DNA of 35,892 nt, from assembly GCA_020057185.1 (NCBI GenBank), contig JAGVGK010000025.1, forward strand, positions 1-35,892, in the 5' to 3' direction. Below, piece after piece: positions 23,401 to 31,273 of this stretch; position 1 is the stretch's first letter, and each line of letters opens with the position of its first letter. Below the pieces are notes generated by a model. That model ran no database searches. It had not been told where the DNA came from and saw nothing but the letters and a program-made list of their open reading frames with translations. Source of the DNA: Minisyncoccota bacterium. Lineage in GTDB: Bacteria; Patescibacteriota; Minisyncoccia; Phycocordibacterales; JACOZG01. The translations under genes and the position numbers were made by a program.

Positions 23401-24386
23401 ACTGAAGAGTATAGCAGAGGACCAGCTGTTTGCAAAGCGGTGATAATCGGTTCGATGTCGCCGGCGAAAATGCGGTCGAGGTTGTGCCAAGATTGTTTCA
23501 AGCGATGGTCGGTGACGCGATCTTGGATAATATTATAAGTCCTGATCTTCTCCGAACGATCGGCGGTGCCAATTTGATTACGCCGTTCGAGCGCCGCCGA
23601 TCCTGCCACCGCCGTGTCGTGAATTGTCGCCAGTTTATTGCGCAAAATTAGCATCGCTTTATCTCGATTACGGCTCTGGCTTCGTTCACTCGTGCACCGC
23701 ACTACCATCCCCGACGGTTTGTGCGTCACTCGCACCGCCGTCTCCACTTTGTTAACATTTTGCCCACCGGCACCACCGGAACGGCTGAAAGTCACTTCAA
23801 TATCGCTCGGGTTGATTTCAAAAATGGCGGTTTGACGAAGGGGAATAACCGCGACCGACGCGGTGGAAGTGTGAACTCGCCCGAGTTTCTCGGTCGCCGG
23901 CACGCGTTGGATCCGATGCACGCCACTTTCGTAATGCAACGCCAGCTCGGCACCCGCGCCGGATATTTCAAAAGTCGCTTCGCGATAACCACCAAGTTCA
24001 GACGCTGATTCCGCAAGCCGAGTGAACGACCACCCGCGAATCGCCGCATAGTGTTCATACATTGAAGCTAGCTTCGCTGCGAACAAAGCTGATTCTTCAC
24101 CGCCGGCGCCGGCGCGAATCTCTAGTATCAAATTGACTTTATCAGATTGATCAACATCACTAACAGAATTTTTCGAATTCGCCTCGCTGGCAATAATTTG
24201 CTCGGCTTGCCGATAGAGTTCAGTTTCTTGCTCGGCTAATTCGCGAATTTCTTGCCGAGCAAGCTCGGTCATTTCGCTATCACTCGTCGCGAGACGCTCG
24301 AGTTCAGCCATTCGTTCGCGAAGCCGTCCGGCTGCCAACGCCAGATAAGCCGTCTTAGGATTGTCCCGAAAGATCGCCCACTCCAT
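23397..24386 (-). CDS. prfA: peptide chain release factor 1
   Basis: 329 aa. RF1 reads UAA and UAG. The GGQ motif is in [18 protein letters not shown] (about 200), and the stop-codon tripeptide PAT is in [11 protein letters not shown], which identifies RF1 rather than RF2 (SPF). The N-terminal helical domain is shortened (about 30 residues missing). The start overlaps the end of rpmE by about 32 nt; [10 protein letters not shown] is the only ATG that keeps the first helix. The following rpsB overlaps by 4 bp. Confidence 0.95.
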   Translation of the reverse strand: MEWAIFRDNPKTAYLALAAGRLRERMAELERLATSDSEMTELARQEIRELAEQETELYRQAEQIIASEANSKNSVSDVDQSDKVNLILEIRAGAGGEESALFAAKLASMYEHYAAIRGWSFTRLAESASELGGYREATFEISGAGAELALHYESGVHRIQRVPATEKLGRVHTSTASVAVIPLRQTAIFEINPSDIEVTFSRSGGAGGQNVNKVETAVRVTHKPSGMVVRCTSERSQSRNRDKAMLILRNKLATIHDTAVAGSAALERRNQIGTADRSEKIRTYNIIQDRVTDHRLKQSWHNLDRIFAGDIEPIITALQTAGPLLYSSV

Positions 24387-24651
24387 GTGAAATTTTAGCG
24401 TTCGATTTAACTCGCGGTTTTTTAGGTTTCTTAGTGGCGCTAATTTCCGTACTCTTCACACGCCGTTTCTTAAACTTCTCTACTCGGCCGGCGGTATCGA
24501 GAATTTTATCTTGACCCGAGAAAAAAGGATGGCAAACACTGCAAATTTCGATGTGTAATTTCGGCAAAGTTGAACCGACGGTAAAAGCCGCGCCACAGGA
24601 ACAAGTGACCGCCGCCGCGTCGTGATAAATTGGGTGAATATCAGTTTTCAT
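24355..24651 (-). CDS. rpmE: 50S ribosomal protein L31, zinc form
   Basis: 98 aa. L31 bridges the two ribosomal subunits. [17 protein letters not shown] matches the family start; CSCG and [11 protein letters not shown] provide the zinc Cys. After GRVEKFKKR a Lys/Ser-rich tail of about 38 residues extends the usual 66-70 aa, and its 3' end overlaps the prfA start. It lies between the transglycosylase gene and prfA on the same strand. Confidence 0.93.
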   Translation of the reverse strand: MKTDIHPIYHDAAAVTCSCGAAFTVGSTLPKLHIEICSVCHPFFSGQDKILDTAGRVEKFKKRRVKSTEISATKKPKKPRVKSNAKISHGVGDLSGQS

Positions 24652-24675
24652 CAGAGTTATGACTGTAGCAAAAAA

Positions 24676-26025
24676 TTAATTATTTTGCAACGGGTCAATC
24701 ATATTCAACTGGATGTTTGACGCCTTCGCCAACACTTGTGTCCCGTAAGAACAACTCGCTCCGCCGGTGCCATAATATTTGCAAGCGGCGGCGATTTCGG
24801 CCGTATATCGACCGCTACTCGCGCCCAAATCTGAGAGATAGAGCGCCGTCGCCATAATCGCCTGCTCCGGATTCCACGGATCGACTTTATCACCCGTCAA
24901 ACCCACCAATTGACCAATTCGGTTTTTAAATAATTCCCAAGTGGACGGAATAAACTGTGACGGCCCCATCGCTCCGCCATAACCGCGATTCGGAACATAG
25001 CGCGCGCCGGGCGGACAAGAAACCGGTGTTAATTTCCAATCACGACCCAATCGACTAGTAATACTTTGGAAAGGCACGGTGTCCCGCGGGGCCTTCATCA
25101 CTTTCTCAAACGGCGTGCCGGTGTTCTTGCCCACACCATCGCCCGTCTCCAAGCTAGAGAGAATACACGAACCTTGATTCTCGCCCAAATTAGATTCCTG
25201 GGTCAAAATGGCTAAAATTAACGCGGGACGAACACCGGTCTTTTGCGATGCTTTAGTGGCATAATCAAGAGCTTTACCAAACGGAATCGCGGCGGTATCG
25301 CGGAGCGCGAAGAGTGCCACCCGAATTTGGGCCGCCTTCCTTTGCCGTTCTGTCAGAACATTTTTATAATTAGTTTCCTTATTTTTAGTAATCGAGAGCA
25401 ATTGTTTTTTCTCAACTTCTTTCTTTTCAATCAACCGTTTCTCAGTTTCGATCCCCTGCCTAGCATCAATCTCGGCCTGTTGCTTATCTTCCAACACCAC
25501 CTTCGCCGATTCGGTATTGGCTTTCGTTGTTCGCATTTCGGTAAAAGCTTGGTGAATTGAATCCTCGAGATATTGGTAAGAATCGGCCTCATTAAACAAG
25601 TTGGCTAGAGTATCTTTTTCAAACAGTAATTCCACAATCGTGTTTTCTTCGGCGTTGCGTCGTTTCCGTAATAATTCGGCGAGCGAGACCTTGATCGTGG
25701 CAATCTTACCCGTCAGTTCGGTGATCGTTCCAGACTTTTGTTTGATGTCCCCACCCAAGCGTACAATTTCCAATTGATGCTGTTTGATCACCAATTTCGC
25801 CCGGCTAATTTGACCATTCAAAATATCCACATCGCGTTTAAGCGAGGCGCCTTGCTGTTGGGTAATCTGCAGAAGTTTTGTTTGAGCCGCAATCTGTTGT
25901 TCAACCAATTTGAGTTCGCTTTCCAACGCCACCTTACGGCTAGCCACTTGATCGGTGGTTTGGGCAAAAGTTAAGGTCGCAACGAGCGACACCGTAACCA
26001 CAATAAAACTAAACCACCGCTTCAT
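24676..26025 (-). CDS. exported coiled-coil lytic transglycosylase (MltB-like)
   Basis: 449 aa. A signal peptide (MKRWFSFIVVTVSLVATLTFAQ) leads into a long coiled coil (about 25-225). A C-terminal lysozyme-like domain follows (about 255-449: ALILAILTQESNLGEN with probable catalytic Glu near 276, YGGAMGPSQFIPSTWELF, VDPWNPEQAIMATALYLSDLG). Such enzymes cleave the MurNAc-GlcNAc bond; the coiled coil may tie it to a division or secretion complex (inference). The open frame reaches 26091. I chose the ATG at 26025 because GAGG lies 9 nt before it; another ATG is at 26034. The start lies inside the rplY 3' end, so translation is probably coupled. Confidence 0.85.
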   Translation of the reverse strand: MKRWFSFIVVTVSLVATLTFAQTTDQVASRKVALESELKLVEQQIAAQTKLLQITQQQGASLKRDVDILNGQISRAKLVIKQHQLEIVRLGGDIKQKSGTITELTGKIATIKVSLAELLRKRRNAEENTIVELLFEKDTLANLFNEADSYQYLEDSIHQAFTEMRTTKANTESAKVVLEDKQQAEIDARQGIETEKRLIEKKEVEKKQLLSITKNKETNYKNVLTERQRKAAQIRVALFALRDTAAIPFGKALDYATKASQKTGVRPALILAILTQESNLGENQGSCILSSLETGDGVGKNTGTPFEKVMKAPRDTVPFQSITSRLGRDWKLTPVSCPPGARYVPNRGYGGAMGPSQFIPSTWELFKNRIGQLVGLTGDKVDPWNPEQAIMATALYLSDLGASSGRYTAEIAAACKYYGTGGASCSYGTQVLAKASNIQLNMIDPLQNN

Positions 26026-26659
26026 CTTTTCCATCCTCGCCCACCACCGGCTCCTTACCACGCTTTTCCACTTCAATCGCCGAGAGATCAATCGGAGCTT
26101 CCTCCACTTCTTCCTTGACCACCGCGATCCCAGCCACCACTTCCTCTGATTTGTGAGTCGTTGTCACGCCCGTCGGCAAAATTAAATCTTTGACGAGAAT
26201 CTGACTCTCGAGCGTCGTGAGAGAAGTGACATCAACGGTGATCCCGTGTGGCAAATCTTTTGGCAAGGCTTCGATTTCCAATTCATGAAGTACCTTAAGT
26301 AATGTCCCGCCGAGTTCCTTCACCGCCGGTGCGAGACCGGTGTATTCGATTGGAATTTTAATTTTAAGTACCACATCCTGCTCAACGACATAAAGATCGG
26401 CATGAACTAATTCACTATTAACGGGGTGATACACCACTTCGTGGACTAACACACTTTTCTTCCCCGCGGGAGTAGCGAGAGTAATAATTGAGGATTCGCC
26501 AGCTAATTTGAAAACTTTTTTGAAATCCGCCATCGACACAAAAAGCGACTGCGCCTTGTCTTTATGGCCATAGACCACGACCGGTAAACGCCCGGCTCGG
26601 CGCTCGGCTTTCAACTCCTTGCCAAAAATTGTCCGCGGTTCCGCTTGTAAACTAAACAT
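26009..26659 (-). CDS. rplY: 50S ribosomal protein L25 (CTC family)
   Basis: 216 aa from the ATG at 26659. L25 binds 5S rRNA. The N-terminal domain (LQAEPRTIFGKELKAERRAGRLPVVVYG) and the C-terminal beta domain (VHADLYVVEQDVVLKIKIPI; LEIEALPKDLPHGITVDV) make it the long, TL5/CTC-like form. An acidic tail rich in Glu and Val ends the protein. The frame runs upstream to 26731, but MFSLQAEPRT is the family start and a -10 (CATAAT, 26666-26671) ends 6 nt before it. The 3' end overlaps the transglycosylase gene. Confidence 0.92.
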   Translation of the reverse strand: MFSLQAEPRTIFGKELKAERRAGRLPVVVYGHKDKAQSLFVSMADFKKVFKLAGESSIITLATPAGKKSVLVHEVVYHPVNSELVHADLYVVEQDVVLKIKIPIEYTGLAPAVKELGGTLLKVLHELEIEALPKDLPHGITVDVTSLTTLESQILVKDLILPTGVTTTHKSEEVVAGIAVVKEEVEEAPIDLSAIEVEKRGKEPVVGEDGKDEAVV

Positions 26660-26665
26660 CCCTCT

Positions 26666-26671
26666 ATTATG
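26666..26671 (-). promoter_or_regulatory. -10 of rplY (leaderless)
   Basis: CATAAT, then 6 nt to the ATG. The context ATAATAGAGGG-ATG is almost the same as ACAATAGAGGG-ATG in front of pheS. Confidence 0.5.
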
Positions 26672-26710
26672 CACAGATTTAAAAAAAAGAAAAGGCGCGA
26701 GACTAAACAA

Positions 26711-26782
26711 CCCCACCCCAACCCTCCCCAAAGGGAAGGGCGAAAAACCACCTCCCCCTTCGGGGGAGGTTAGGAGGGGGTA
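26711..26782 (-). terminator. GC-rich palindromic intergenic element, terminator of fba
   Basis: ACCTCCCCC-ttc-GGGGGAGGT (26750-26770) is a 9-bp perfect hairpin; on the minus strand it is followed by GGTTTTTCG. C-rich and G-rich flanks (26711-26730 and 26770-26780) can pair to extend it. Position and T-tail support a terminator for fba; the layered structure also suggests a repeat element. Confidence 0.75.
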
Positions 26783-26804
26783 AAAAAAGAGACGGGAAGA
26801 AATT

Positions 26805-27671
26805 CTACAAACTATTGAACAATTTTAATTTCTTCTCCACCACCGCTTGGATCGCCTGCACCGCCGATTTCAGAATTTTATACGGCACGATTTCGTCCGG
26901 ATTCTCTTGCAACGCCAATCTTAGCGCGTCACGATACGCCACTCTAATCTCGGTGTTGATGTGGATAATCGCAATACCAGCGGCAATCGCTCGGCGAATG
27001 TCGTCATCAGTATTACCCGACGCACCGTGAAGAACAAGCGGAACGCCGGCTGATTCGCGAAGCAGTTTAATTCGATCAATATCCAGCGCCGGATCGGGTT
27101 GGCTCTTAAACATGCCGTGGATATTACCCACCGCGGGGGCGAAGAGATCCACTCCGGTCTCCGTCACGAAACGGCGCGCTTCGTCCGGTTTGACCAGATC
27201 ATCCGCGCCTAAACCGACGCCTTCCGGCACGGCGTCTAAGAGTTTAGACGAAGTGCCAATAAACCCTAGCTCACCCTCAACAATTATTTCTGATCTAGTC
27301 GAGCGCGCGTATTCGACACACTTTTTCGTCTCGGTGATATTCTCCTCGATCGACAATTTACTGCCGTCGAAAATCACGGCGTCAAAACCGGCATCAATCG
27401 CCTCTTTCACTCGATCGAAAGAATAAGTGTGATCAGCGTTGAGAAAAATCGGGGACTCGGATTCTTCGCGCACACTGGCGACCATCGCCGCGACTTGCCG
27501 GACACCAATGAAGTCGCGTTCACCCTCGGAGACGCCAATAATCACGGGTACTGCGAGTTCGCGCGCAGCGCGGACAATACCCCAAAACCCTTCGATATTC
27601 GAAATATTAAAATGCCCAATCGCCACCTTTCTTTCCTCCGCTTCGGCAATACATTCCCGCAAAGTTTTCAT
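26805..27671 (-). CDS. fba: class II fructose-bisphosphate aldolase family protein
   Basis: 288 aa. This zinc enzyme splits fructose 1,6-bisphosphate into DHAP and GAP, or acts on a related ketose bisphosphate. Motifs: NADHTYSFDRVKEAIDAGFD (first Zn His and catalytic Asp region, about 78-97), VEGELG (about 131), PAVGNIHGMF (about 179, Zn His) and LVLHGASG (about 211, Zn His). With gapA and the pentose phosphate genes it fits lower glycolysis. The exact sugar substrate cannot be told from sequence (the tagatose-type enzyme is similar). Divergent from the pfkB-type kinase. -10 TACAAT is 8 nt before the ATG. Confidence 0.9.
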   Translation of the reverse strand: MKTLRECIAEAEERKVAIGHFNISNIEGFWGIVRAARELAVPVIIGVSEGERDFIGVRQVAAMVASVREESESPIFLNADHTYSFDRVKEAIDAGFDAVIFDGSKLSIEENITETKKCVEYARSTRSEIIVEGELGFIGTSSKLLDAVPEGVGLGADDLVKPDEARRFVTETGVDLFAPAVGNIHGMFKSQPDPALDIDRIKLLRESAGVPLVLHGASGNTDDDIRRAIAAGIAIIHINTEIRVAYRDALRLALQENPDEIVPYKILKSAVQAIQAVVEKKLKLFNSL

Positions 27672-27718
27672 ACCTAACTATTGTAGCACAACTTAAATTA
27701 GCTTGGTATAATAATCGG
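27672..27718. promoter_or_regulatory. divergent leaderless promoters of fba and the kinase gene
   Basis: In 47 bp there are TGC-TACAAT on the minus strand (27685-27680), 8 nt from the fba ATG, and TATAAT on the plus strand (27707-27712), 6 nt from the kinase ATG. The upstream regions overlap, so one binding event could control both. Confidence 0.7.
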
Positions 27719-28723
27719 ATGGAAAATCAAGGAAGCGAACAGTTTGATTTCGTGGGAATAGGAGATATTGTGACCGATGCTTTTATTCGGCTGAAAAATG
27801 CAGAATTACATTGCGATATCAACCACGAACACTGCGAAATTTGCATAGACTTCGGCGCTAAGATTCCCTACGAATCGGTCACCACCGTGCCGGCGGTTGG
27901 TAATAGTCCTAATGCCACGGTCGCGGCGGCGCGCCTCGGTTTGAGAACCGCGCTCGTGACTGATCTCGGCGATGATTATCACGGGAAAGAAGCCCTCACC
28001 ACCCTAACTAACGAAAAAGTTGATATTCGATTTGTAAAACAACACGCCGGTCAGAAAACTAATTATCATTATGTCTTGTGGTACCAAGATGACCGCACTA
28101 TTTTGATCAAGCATGAAAAATACCAGTATGTTTTACCAGAAATAGGAAAACCTAAATGGATTTATTTGAGTTCGCTCGGTGAACACTCGCTCGCTTACCA
28201 TGAATTAATCGAAAAATATTTACAGGCAAATCCGGAAGTGAAACTCGCCTTCCAACCCGGTACTTTCCAAATTAGTTTGGGGCCGGAAAAATTAAAGGGA
28301 ATTTATGCCCGCACGGAAGTTTTTTTCTGCAACACCGATGAAGCGCGCGCAATTCTTAAAACAAAGAGCGAGACAATTCTAGAACTCTTGAACGGAATTC
28401 GCGCGCTTGGTCCAAAAATCGCTGTGATTACCGATGGCGTGATCGGCGCTTACGCTTCGGACGGGATCCAATCATGGTTCATGCCACCTTATCCCGACCC
28501 CGCTCCGCCCCTGGAACGTACCGGCGCCGGCGACGCTTTCTCCGCCACGCTCACGACCGCTCTCGCTTTAGGAAAAACTTTACCCGAAGCTCTTCGTTGG
28601 GGGCCAATTAATTCCATGTCCGTTGTGCAGAAAGTTGGCGCCCAAGCTGGTCTCCTCACGCGCGAAGCGCTTGAGCAATATCTCGCTCAAGCGCCCGATG
28701 ACTACCAGCCGAAAACTATTTAA
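27719..28723 (+). CDS. PfkB/ribokinase-family sugar kinase
   Basis: 334 aa. The N-terminus reads FDFVGIGDIVTDAFIRL and VPAVGNSPNATVAAARLGLRTALVTDLGDD, as in PfkB kinases. The C-terminal signature RTGAGDAFSATLTTALALG (about 265-283) carries the catalytic Asp near 271 and the anion hole. Unusual is a Cys/His-rich insert near the N-terminus (HCDINHEHCEICIDFG, about 32-47), which could bind a metal. Substrate cannot be fixed; divergence from fba suggests a phosphofructokinase-like or ribokinase role in the carbon block. Leaderless promoter. Its stop abuts the convergent 28724 gene. Confidence 0.85.
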   Translation: MENQGSEQFDFVGIGDIVTDAFIRLKNAELHCDINHEHCEICIDFGAKIPYESVTTVPAVGNSPNATVAAARLGLRTALVTDLGDDYHGKEALTTLTNEKVDIRFVKQHAGQKTNYHYVLWYQDDRTILIKHEKYQYVLPEIGKPKWIYLSSLGEHSLAYHELIEKYLQANPEVKLAFQPGTFQISLGPEKLKGIYARTEVFFCNTDEARAILKTKSETILELLNGIRALGPKIAVITDGVIGAYASDGIQSWFMPPYPDPAPPLERTGAGDAFSATLTTALALGKTLPEALRWGPINSMSVVQKVGAQAGLLTREALEQYLAQAPDDYQPKTI

Positions 28724-28951
28724 TTAGTTCCCCGACATCGCCATCCCGCCCTTGTCACACTTCTTGCACATAGACTTGTGATTAATTATTTCTACAATTG
28801 CCGAGAGACCAACCACGATATAAATTATTTTTGTTAATGTCGAACCATCGCCGGTGATATTACTAATCCCCCAATCAAAGAGAGCAATCGCAAGCCAATT
28901 CAACCCACCAATAATCAACAAGATAAACGCGATCGAATGTAATCCTTTCAT
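28724..28951 (-). CDS. DUF378-family small membrane protein
   Basis: 75 aa. Two hydrophobic helices (SIAFILLIIGGLNWLAIALF and LTKIIYIVVGLSAIVEIIN) with the GGLNW motif place it in DUF378 (YuzA-like), function unknown. The C-terminal tail CKKCDKGG adds a Cys pair not needed by the family, possibly metal-binding or a redox site. Its stop codon is directly next to that of the kinase gene on the other strand. Confidence 0.8.
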   Translation of the reverse strand: MKGLHSIAFILLIIGGLNWLAIALFDWGISNITGDGSTLTKIIYIVVGLSAIVEIINHKSMCKKCDKGGMAMSGN

Positions 28952-29020
28952 ATTAATAAAATTTAGCTAATAATGTCGGCAATTCCGACCCCCGTAGTAT
29001 ATCACAACCTTGTCAAATAC

Positions 29021-30013
29021 TTATCCCCTTCTCTTTATCACCCGCTTGACCGCTGCGATAATCCCCTCCACGCCCAAACCGTAATGTTCGATCAGCTCGG
29101 CGGGGGTCCCTGATTGACCAAATTGATCACGGACGCCAACCAACTCCATCGGCACTGGATAATTAACCGCGAGAAGTTCGGCGACCGCCCCGGCCAAACC
29201 CCCCGCCTGCTGATGTTCTTCCACCGTCACCACCGCCCCGGCCCGTTTCGCTTCGGCGAGAATCGTTTTCTGATCGAGCGGTTTAATCGTGTGGCAATTA
29301 ATCACCGTCACCATAATTTTTTCTCGCGCGAGGAGCCGAGCGGCGACGAGCGCGTGGTAAACGAGCGACCCGCAAACAATGATCGCCACCGTCGGCTTTT
29401 CGGGCGTGATCAAAATATTAGCTTGACCAATCACAAACGGCGATTCCTCGGTCGTGATAACGGGCGTCTTCTCACGCGCGAGACGAAGGTAGACCGGCCC
29501 TTCATATTTGGCGATCGCTAGCGTCGCTCGCTTAGCCTCAAGTGCATCGGCCGGTGCAATCACGGTCATTCTTGGGATTACCCGCATAATGGCGATATCT
29601 TCAATTGCTTGATGCGTCCCCCCGTCGGGTCCAACCGAGACACCGGCATGCGAACCAATAATTTTCACATTCCGATTGTTGTAACAAACCGTGGTCCGAA
29701 TCTGCTCCCAATTCCGGCCCGGACTAAACATCGCGTAAGAAGAAAGAAACGGGATTTTCCCCATCGCCGCCAAGCCAGAAGCGACCGCCGCTAGATTCTG
29801 CTCGGCAACACCAACCTCCACGAAGCGTTTGGGAAACTTGGCACGAAAGAGATGCATTTGCGTTGATTCGGTTAAATCGGCACACAAGCCCACCACCCGC
29901 TCATCTTGCTCGGCCGCCAACACCAGCCCCTCGCCGAAACCCCGCCGAATCGGCACCTGCTCGACATTCAGATCAAAGATTTTGGGATTAAGTTTTTGCG
30001 CGGGGTTGAGCAT
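29021..30013 (-). CDS. tktC: transketolase, C-terminal subunit
   Basis: 330 aa. It supplies the pyrimidine-binding and C-terminal domains of a split transketolase, which moves two-carbon units between sugar phosphates using ThDP. Motifs: VEVGVAEQNLAAVASGLA (catalytic Glu), FLSSYAMF, SHAGVSVGPDGGTHQAIED and the C-terminal VTVEEHQQAGGLAGAVAELL. Its partner tktN (31274-32140) is on the same strand but separated by 1.26 kb holding a TA pair and a membrane protein. Promoter: TAGAAT at 30026-30031, 12 nt before the ATG. That promoter region is partly duplicated at 30620-30648. Confidence 0.94.
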   Translation of the reverse strand: MLNPAQKLNPKIFDLNVEQVPIRRGFGEGLVLAAEQDERVVGLCADLTESTQMHLFRAKFPKRFVEVGVAEQNLAAVASGLAAMGKIPFLSSYAMFSPGRNWEQIRTTVCYNNRNVKIIGSHAGVSVGPDGGTHQAIEDIAIMRVIPRMTVIAPADALEAKRATLAIAKYEGPVYLRLAREKTPVITTEESPFVIGQANILITPEKPTVAIIVCGSLVYHALVAARLLAREKIMVTVINCHTIKPLDQKTILAEAKRAGAVVTVEEHQQAGGLAGAVAELLAVNYPVPMELVGVRDQFGQSGTPAELIEHYGLGVEGIIAAVKRVIKRRG

Positions 30014-30020
30014 AATTATT

Positions 30021-30050
30021 TTATAATTCTACCACATTAAGCTATTTTCC
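30021..30050. repeat. direct repeat R2, at the tktC promoter
   Basis: Aligns with 30620-30648: TATAATT, ACCACATTA, TATTT and CC are shared, about 23 of 29 positions. The two copies lie on either side of the membrane-protein gene at 30063-30542. Confidence 0.55.
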
Positions 30051-30062
30051 ATAACATTTAAA

Positions 30063-30542
30063 TCAAAAATAAGTCAAAATTAAATATAAAATAAGTACAA
30101 TTAAACTAGCGATAAGGACTTTTCTTGCATAGGAGCTTTTTGTATTAAGTTGAGTTGTCTGCCATTTGCCGACAGGGTTCTTTAATCTAAATCGAACAGA
30201 AAAAATTACGAAGGACAAACCGAGACAGATAATAGATATTAATTGGACCCAAAGAATTAATTTTCCATAATTTACATGATCGATAGATCCTAAAAACAAA
30301 AAACTACCACATAAAGAAAGAATACTAAGAAATATTATACCTACCAGTAAATAATCGAATTTCGTGTAAAATTCCTGACCACCAGCCCCTATTACGAAGG
30401 GGGCAAAATCTTTAGATAATTCCTTTTCTCTTTCTTTTGTCAGTCCTCGCGGTCTATAATTTTTATTAAAGATTGTTTGTTTAAGAGTTACAATTATTAT
30501 TCCCAACATCATTGCTATGCCGATAAATATAAAAATTATCAT
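30063..30542 (-). CDS. four-helix membrane protein, unknown
   Basis: 159 aa, not recognised. Four hydrophobic helices: N-terminal (IIFIFIGIAMMLGIIIVTL), two in the middle (FDYLLVGIIFLSILSLCGSFLF; LILWVQLISIICLGLSFVIF) and C-terminal (VLIASLIVLILYLILTYF). A charged loop (NYRPRGLTKEREKELSKDFAPF) lies between helices 1 and 2. AT-rich compared with tktC and tktN. An extended -10 (TGTTAAACT) ends 6 nt before the ATG. It lies between the direct repeat copies at 30021 and 30620, in the insertion that splits the transketolase pair. Confidence 0.6.
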   Translation of the reverse strand: MIIFIFIGIAMMLGIIIVTLKQTIFNKNYRPRGLTKEREKELSKDFAPFVIGAGGQEFYTKFDYLLVGIIFLSILSLCGSFLFLGSIDHVNYGKLILWVQLISIICLGLSFVIFSVRFRLKNPVGKWQTTQLNTKSSYARKVLIASLIVLILYLILTYF

Positions 30543-30601
30543 GAGTCTAGTTTAACATAACTTAAACCTCTGATCCAAAACTTATCAATTTGGCCCATCA
30601 A

Positions 30602-30621
30602 TTATTCATGTTCGCTTTGGA
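30602..30621 (-). pseudogene. displaced duplicate of the tktN 3' end
   Basis: 19 of 20 bases match 31274-31293 (offset 672). In the same frame it encodes QSEHE and TAA, with GAA in place of GAG for the last Glu. Flanking sequence is unrelated to tktN. It lies just past the antitoxin gene, so the TA pair is bracketed by the real and the displaced tktN end. Confidence 0.8.
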
Positions 30622-30640
30622 TATAATTTGACCACATTAG

Positions 30641-30931
30641 TTATTTCCTAACAGTTAACTCCAGGCCTAGACCATATGTCACTTTGTTTAGAAATGATAG
30701 TGAGGGATTGACTCGTCCGGATTCAAAACGGGCTAAAGCGGGTTGAGCGACACCAATTTTCTTTGCTAAGGCTTTTTGAGTAAGCTTTCTTTGGATCCGA
30801 GCGCTGATTAAAGCATCAATAATTTTGAATTCAAATTCTAAATCATTATAAGCCTTTCTGAACCCGGAATTCTTCATCCACTTGTCATGCAAATCACGAA
30901 ACGACTTTAGTTTTATTTTTGGTTTTTTCAT
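30641..30931 (-). CDS. HigA-like helix-turn-helix antitoxin
   Basis: 96 aa. The C-terminal half is an XRE-type helix-turn-helix (LTQKALAKKIGVAQPALARFES-like core, about 52-75, then NPSLSFLNKVTYGLGLEL). The N-terminal 40 residues are probably the toxin-wrapping helix. It lies 22 bp after the RelE/HigB-like toxin, toxin first, which is the higBA order. A -10 (TATACT, 30939-30944) 7 nt before its ATG would give leaderless antitoxin on its own. A perfect 16-bp palindrome overlaps that promoter and suggests autorepression. Confidence 0.85.
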   Translation of the reverse strand: MKKPKIKLKSFRDLHDKWMKNSGFRKAYNDLEFEFKIIDALISARIQRKLTQKALAKKIGVAQPALARFESGRVNPSLSFLNKVTYGLGLELTVRK

Positions 30932-30938
30932 ACTAGCG

Positions 30939-30957
30939 AGTATAACATATATGTTAT
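30939..30957. promoter_or_regulatory. antitoxin promoter with palindromic operator
   Basis: The 16-bp perfect palindrome ATAACATATATGTTAT (30942-30957) overlaps the -10 TATACT and the stop codon of the toxin. Position and symmetry fit an autoregulatory site for the HTH antitoxin. Confidence 0.65.
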
Positions 30958-31268
30958 TGAAAATGCAAGAAGTTTAACCTCTGCCGAGCGGTGGATAAAT
31001 CTTTAAGCTTCAACTCCTGAGATTTTTTGTGAATTGCGTAGAGAAGAATAATTTGGCTTTCAAAAAATGTATAGAAAATTCTTATACTCTCAAGGCTTCT
31101 AATTCTTAATTCGTACAAATCTTTCTCTAGCCTTTTACTGTCAGGCATCATCAGTTGATATGTTCTTTGGGACAGTAACTGAATACTTCTATCTACTCTA
31201 GCCCTTGTTGTTTTATCCAGAGAATTAAGAAACCGCTCGATATCTCTATGATAGTATTTTACTTCCAT
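30954..31268 (-). CDS. RelE/HigB-like (Gp49-type) toxin
   Basis: 104 aa. The fold signature is LYELRIRSLESIRIFYTFFESQIILLYAIHKKSQ, typical of HigB/Gp49-type mRNA interferases, which cut mRNA on the ribosome. Basic residues in RIRSLESIRI and the Lys pair in HKKSQ correspond to the usual active-site area, but I cannot assign catalytic residues with certainty. The start codon lies 5 bp after the tktN stop codon with no promoter between, so the toxin is probably translated from the tktN transcript. Confidence 0.85.
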   Translation of the reverse strand: MEVKYYHRDIERFLNSLDKTTRARVDRSIQLLSQRTYQLMMPDSKRLEKDLYELRIRSLESIRIFYTFFESQIILLYAIHKKSQELKLKDLSTARQRLNFLHFQ

Positions 31269-31273
31269 AATTT

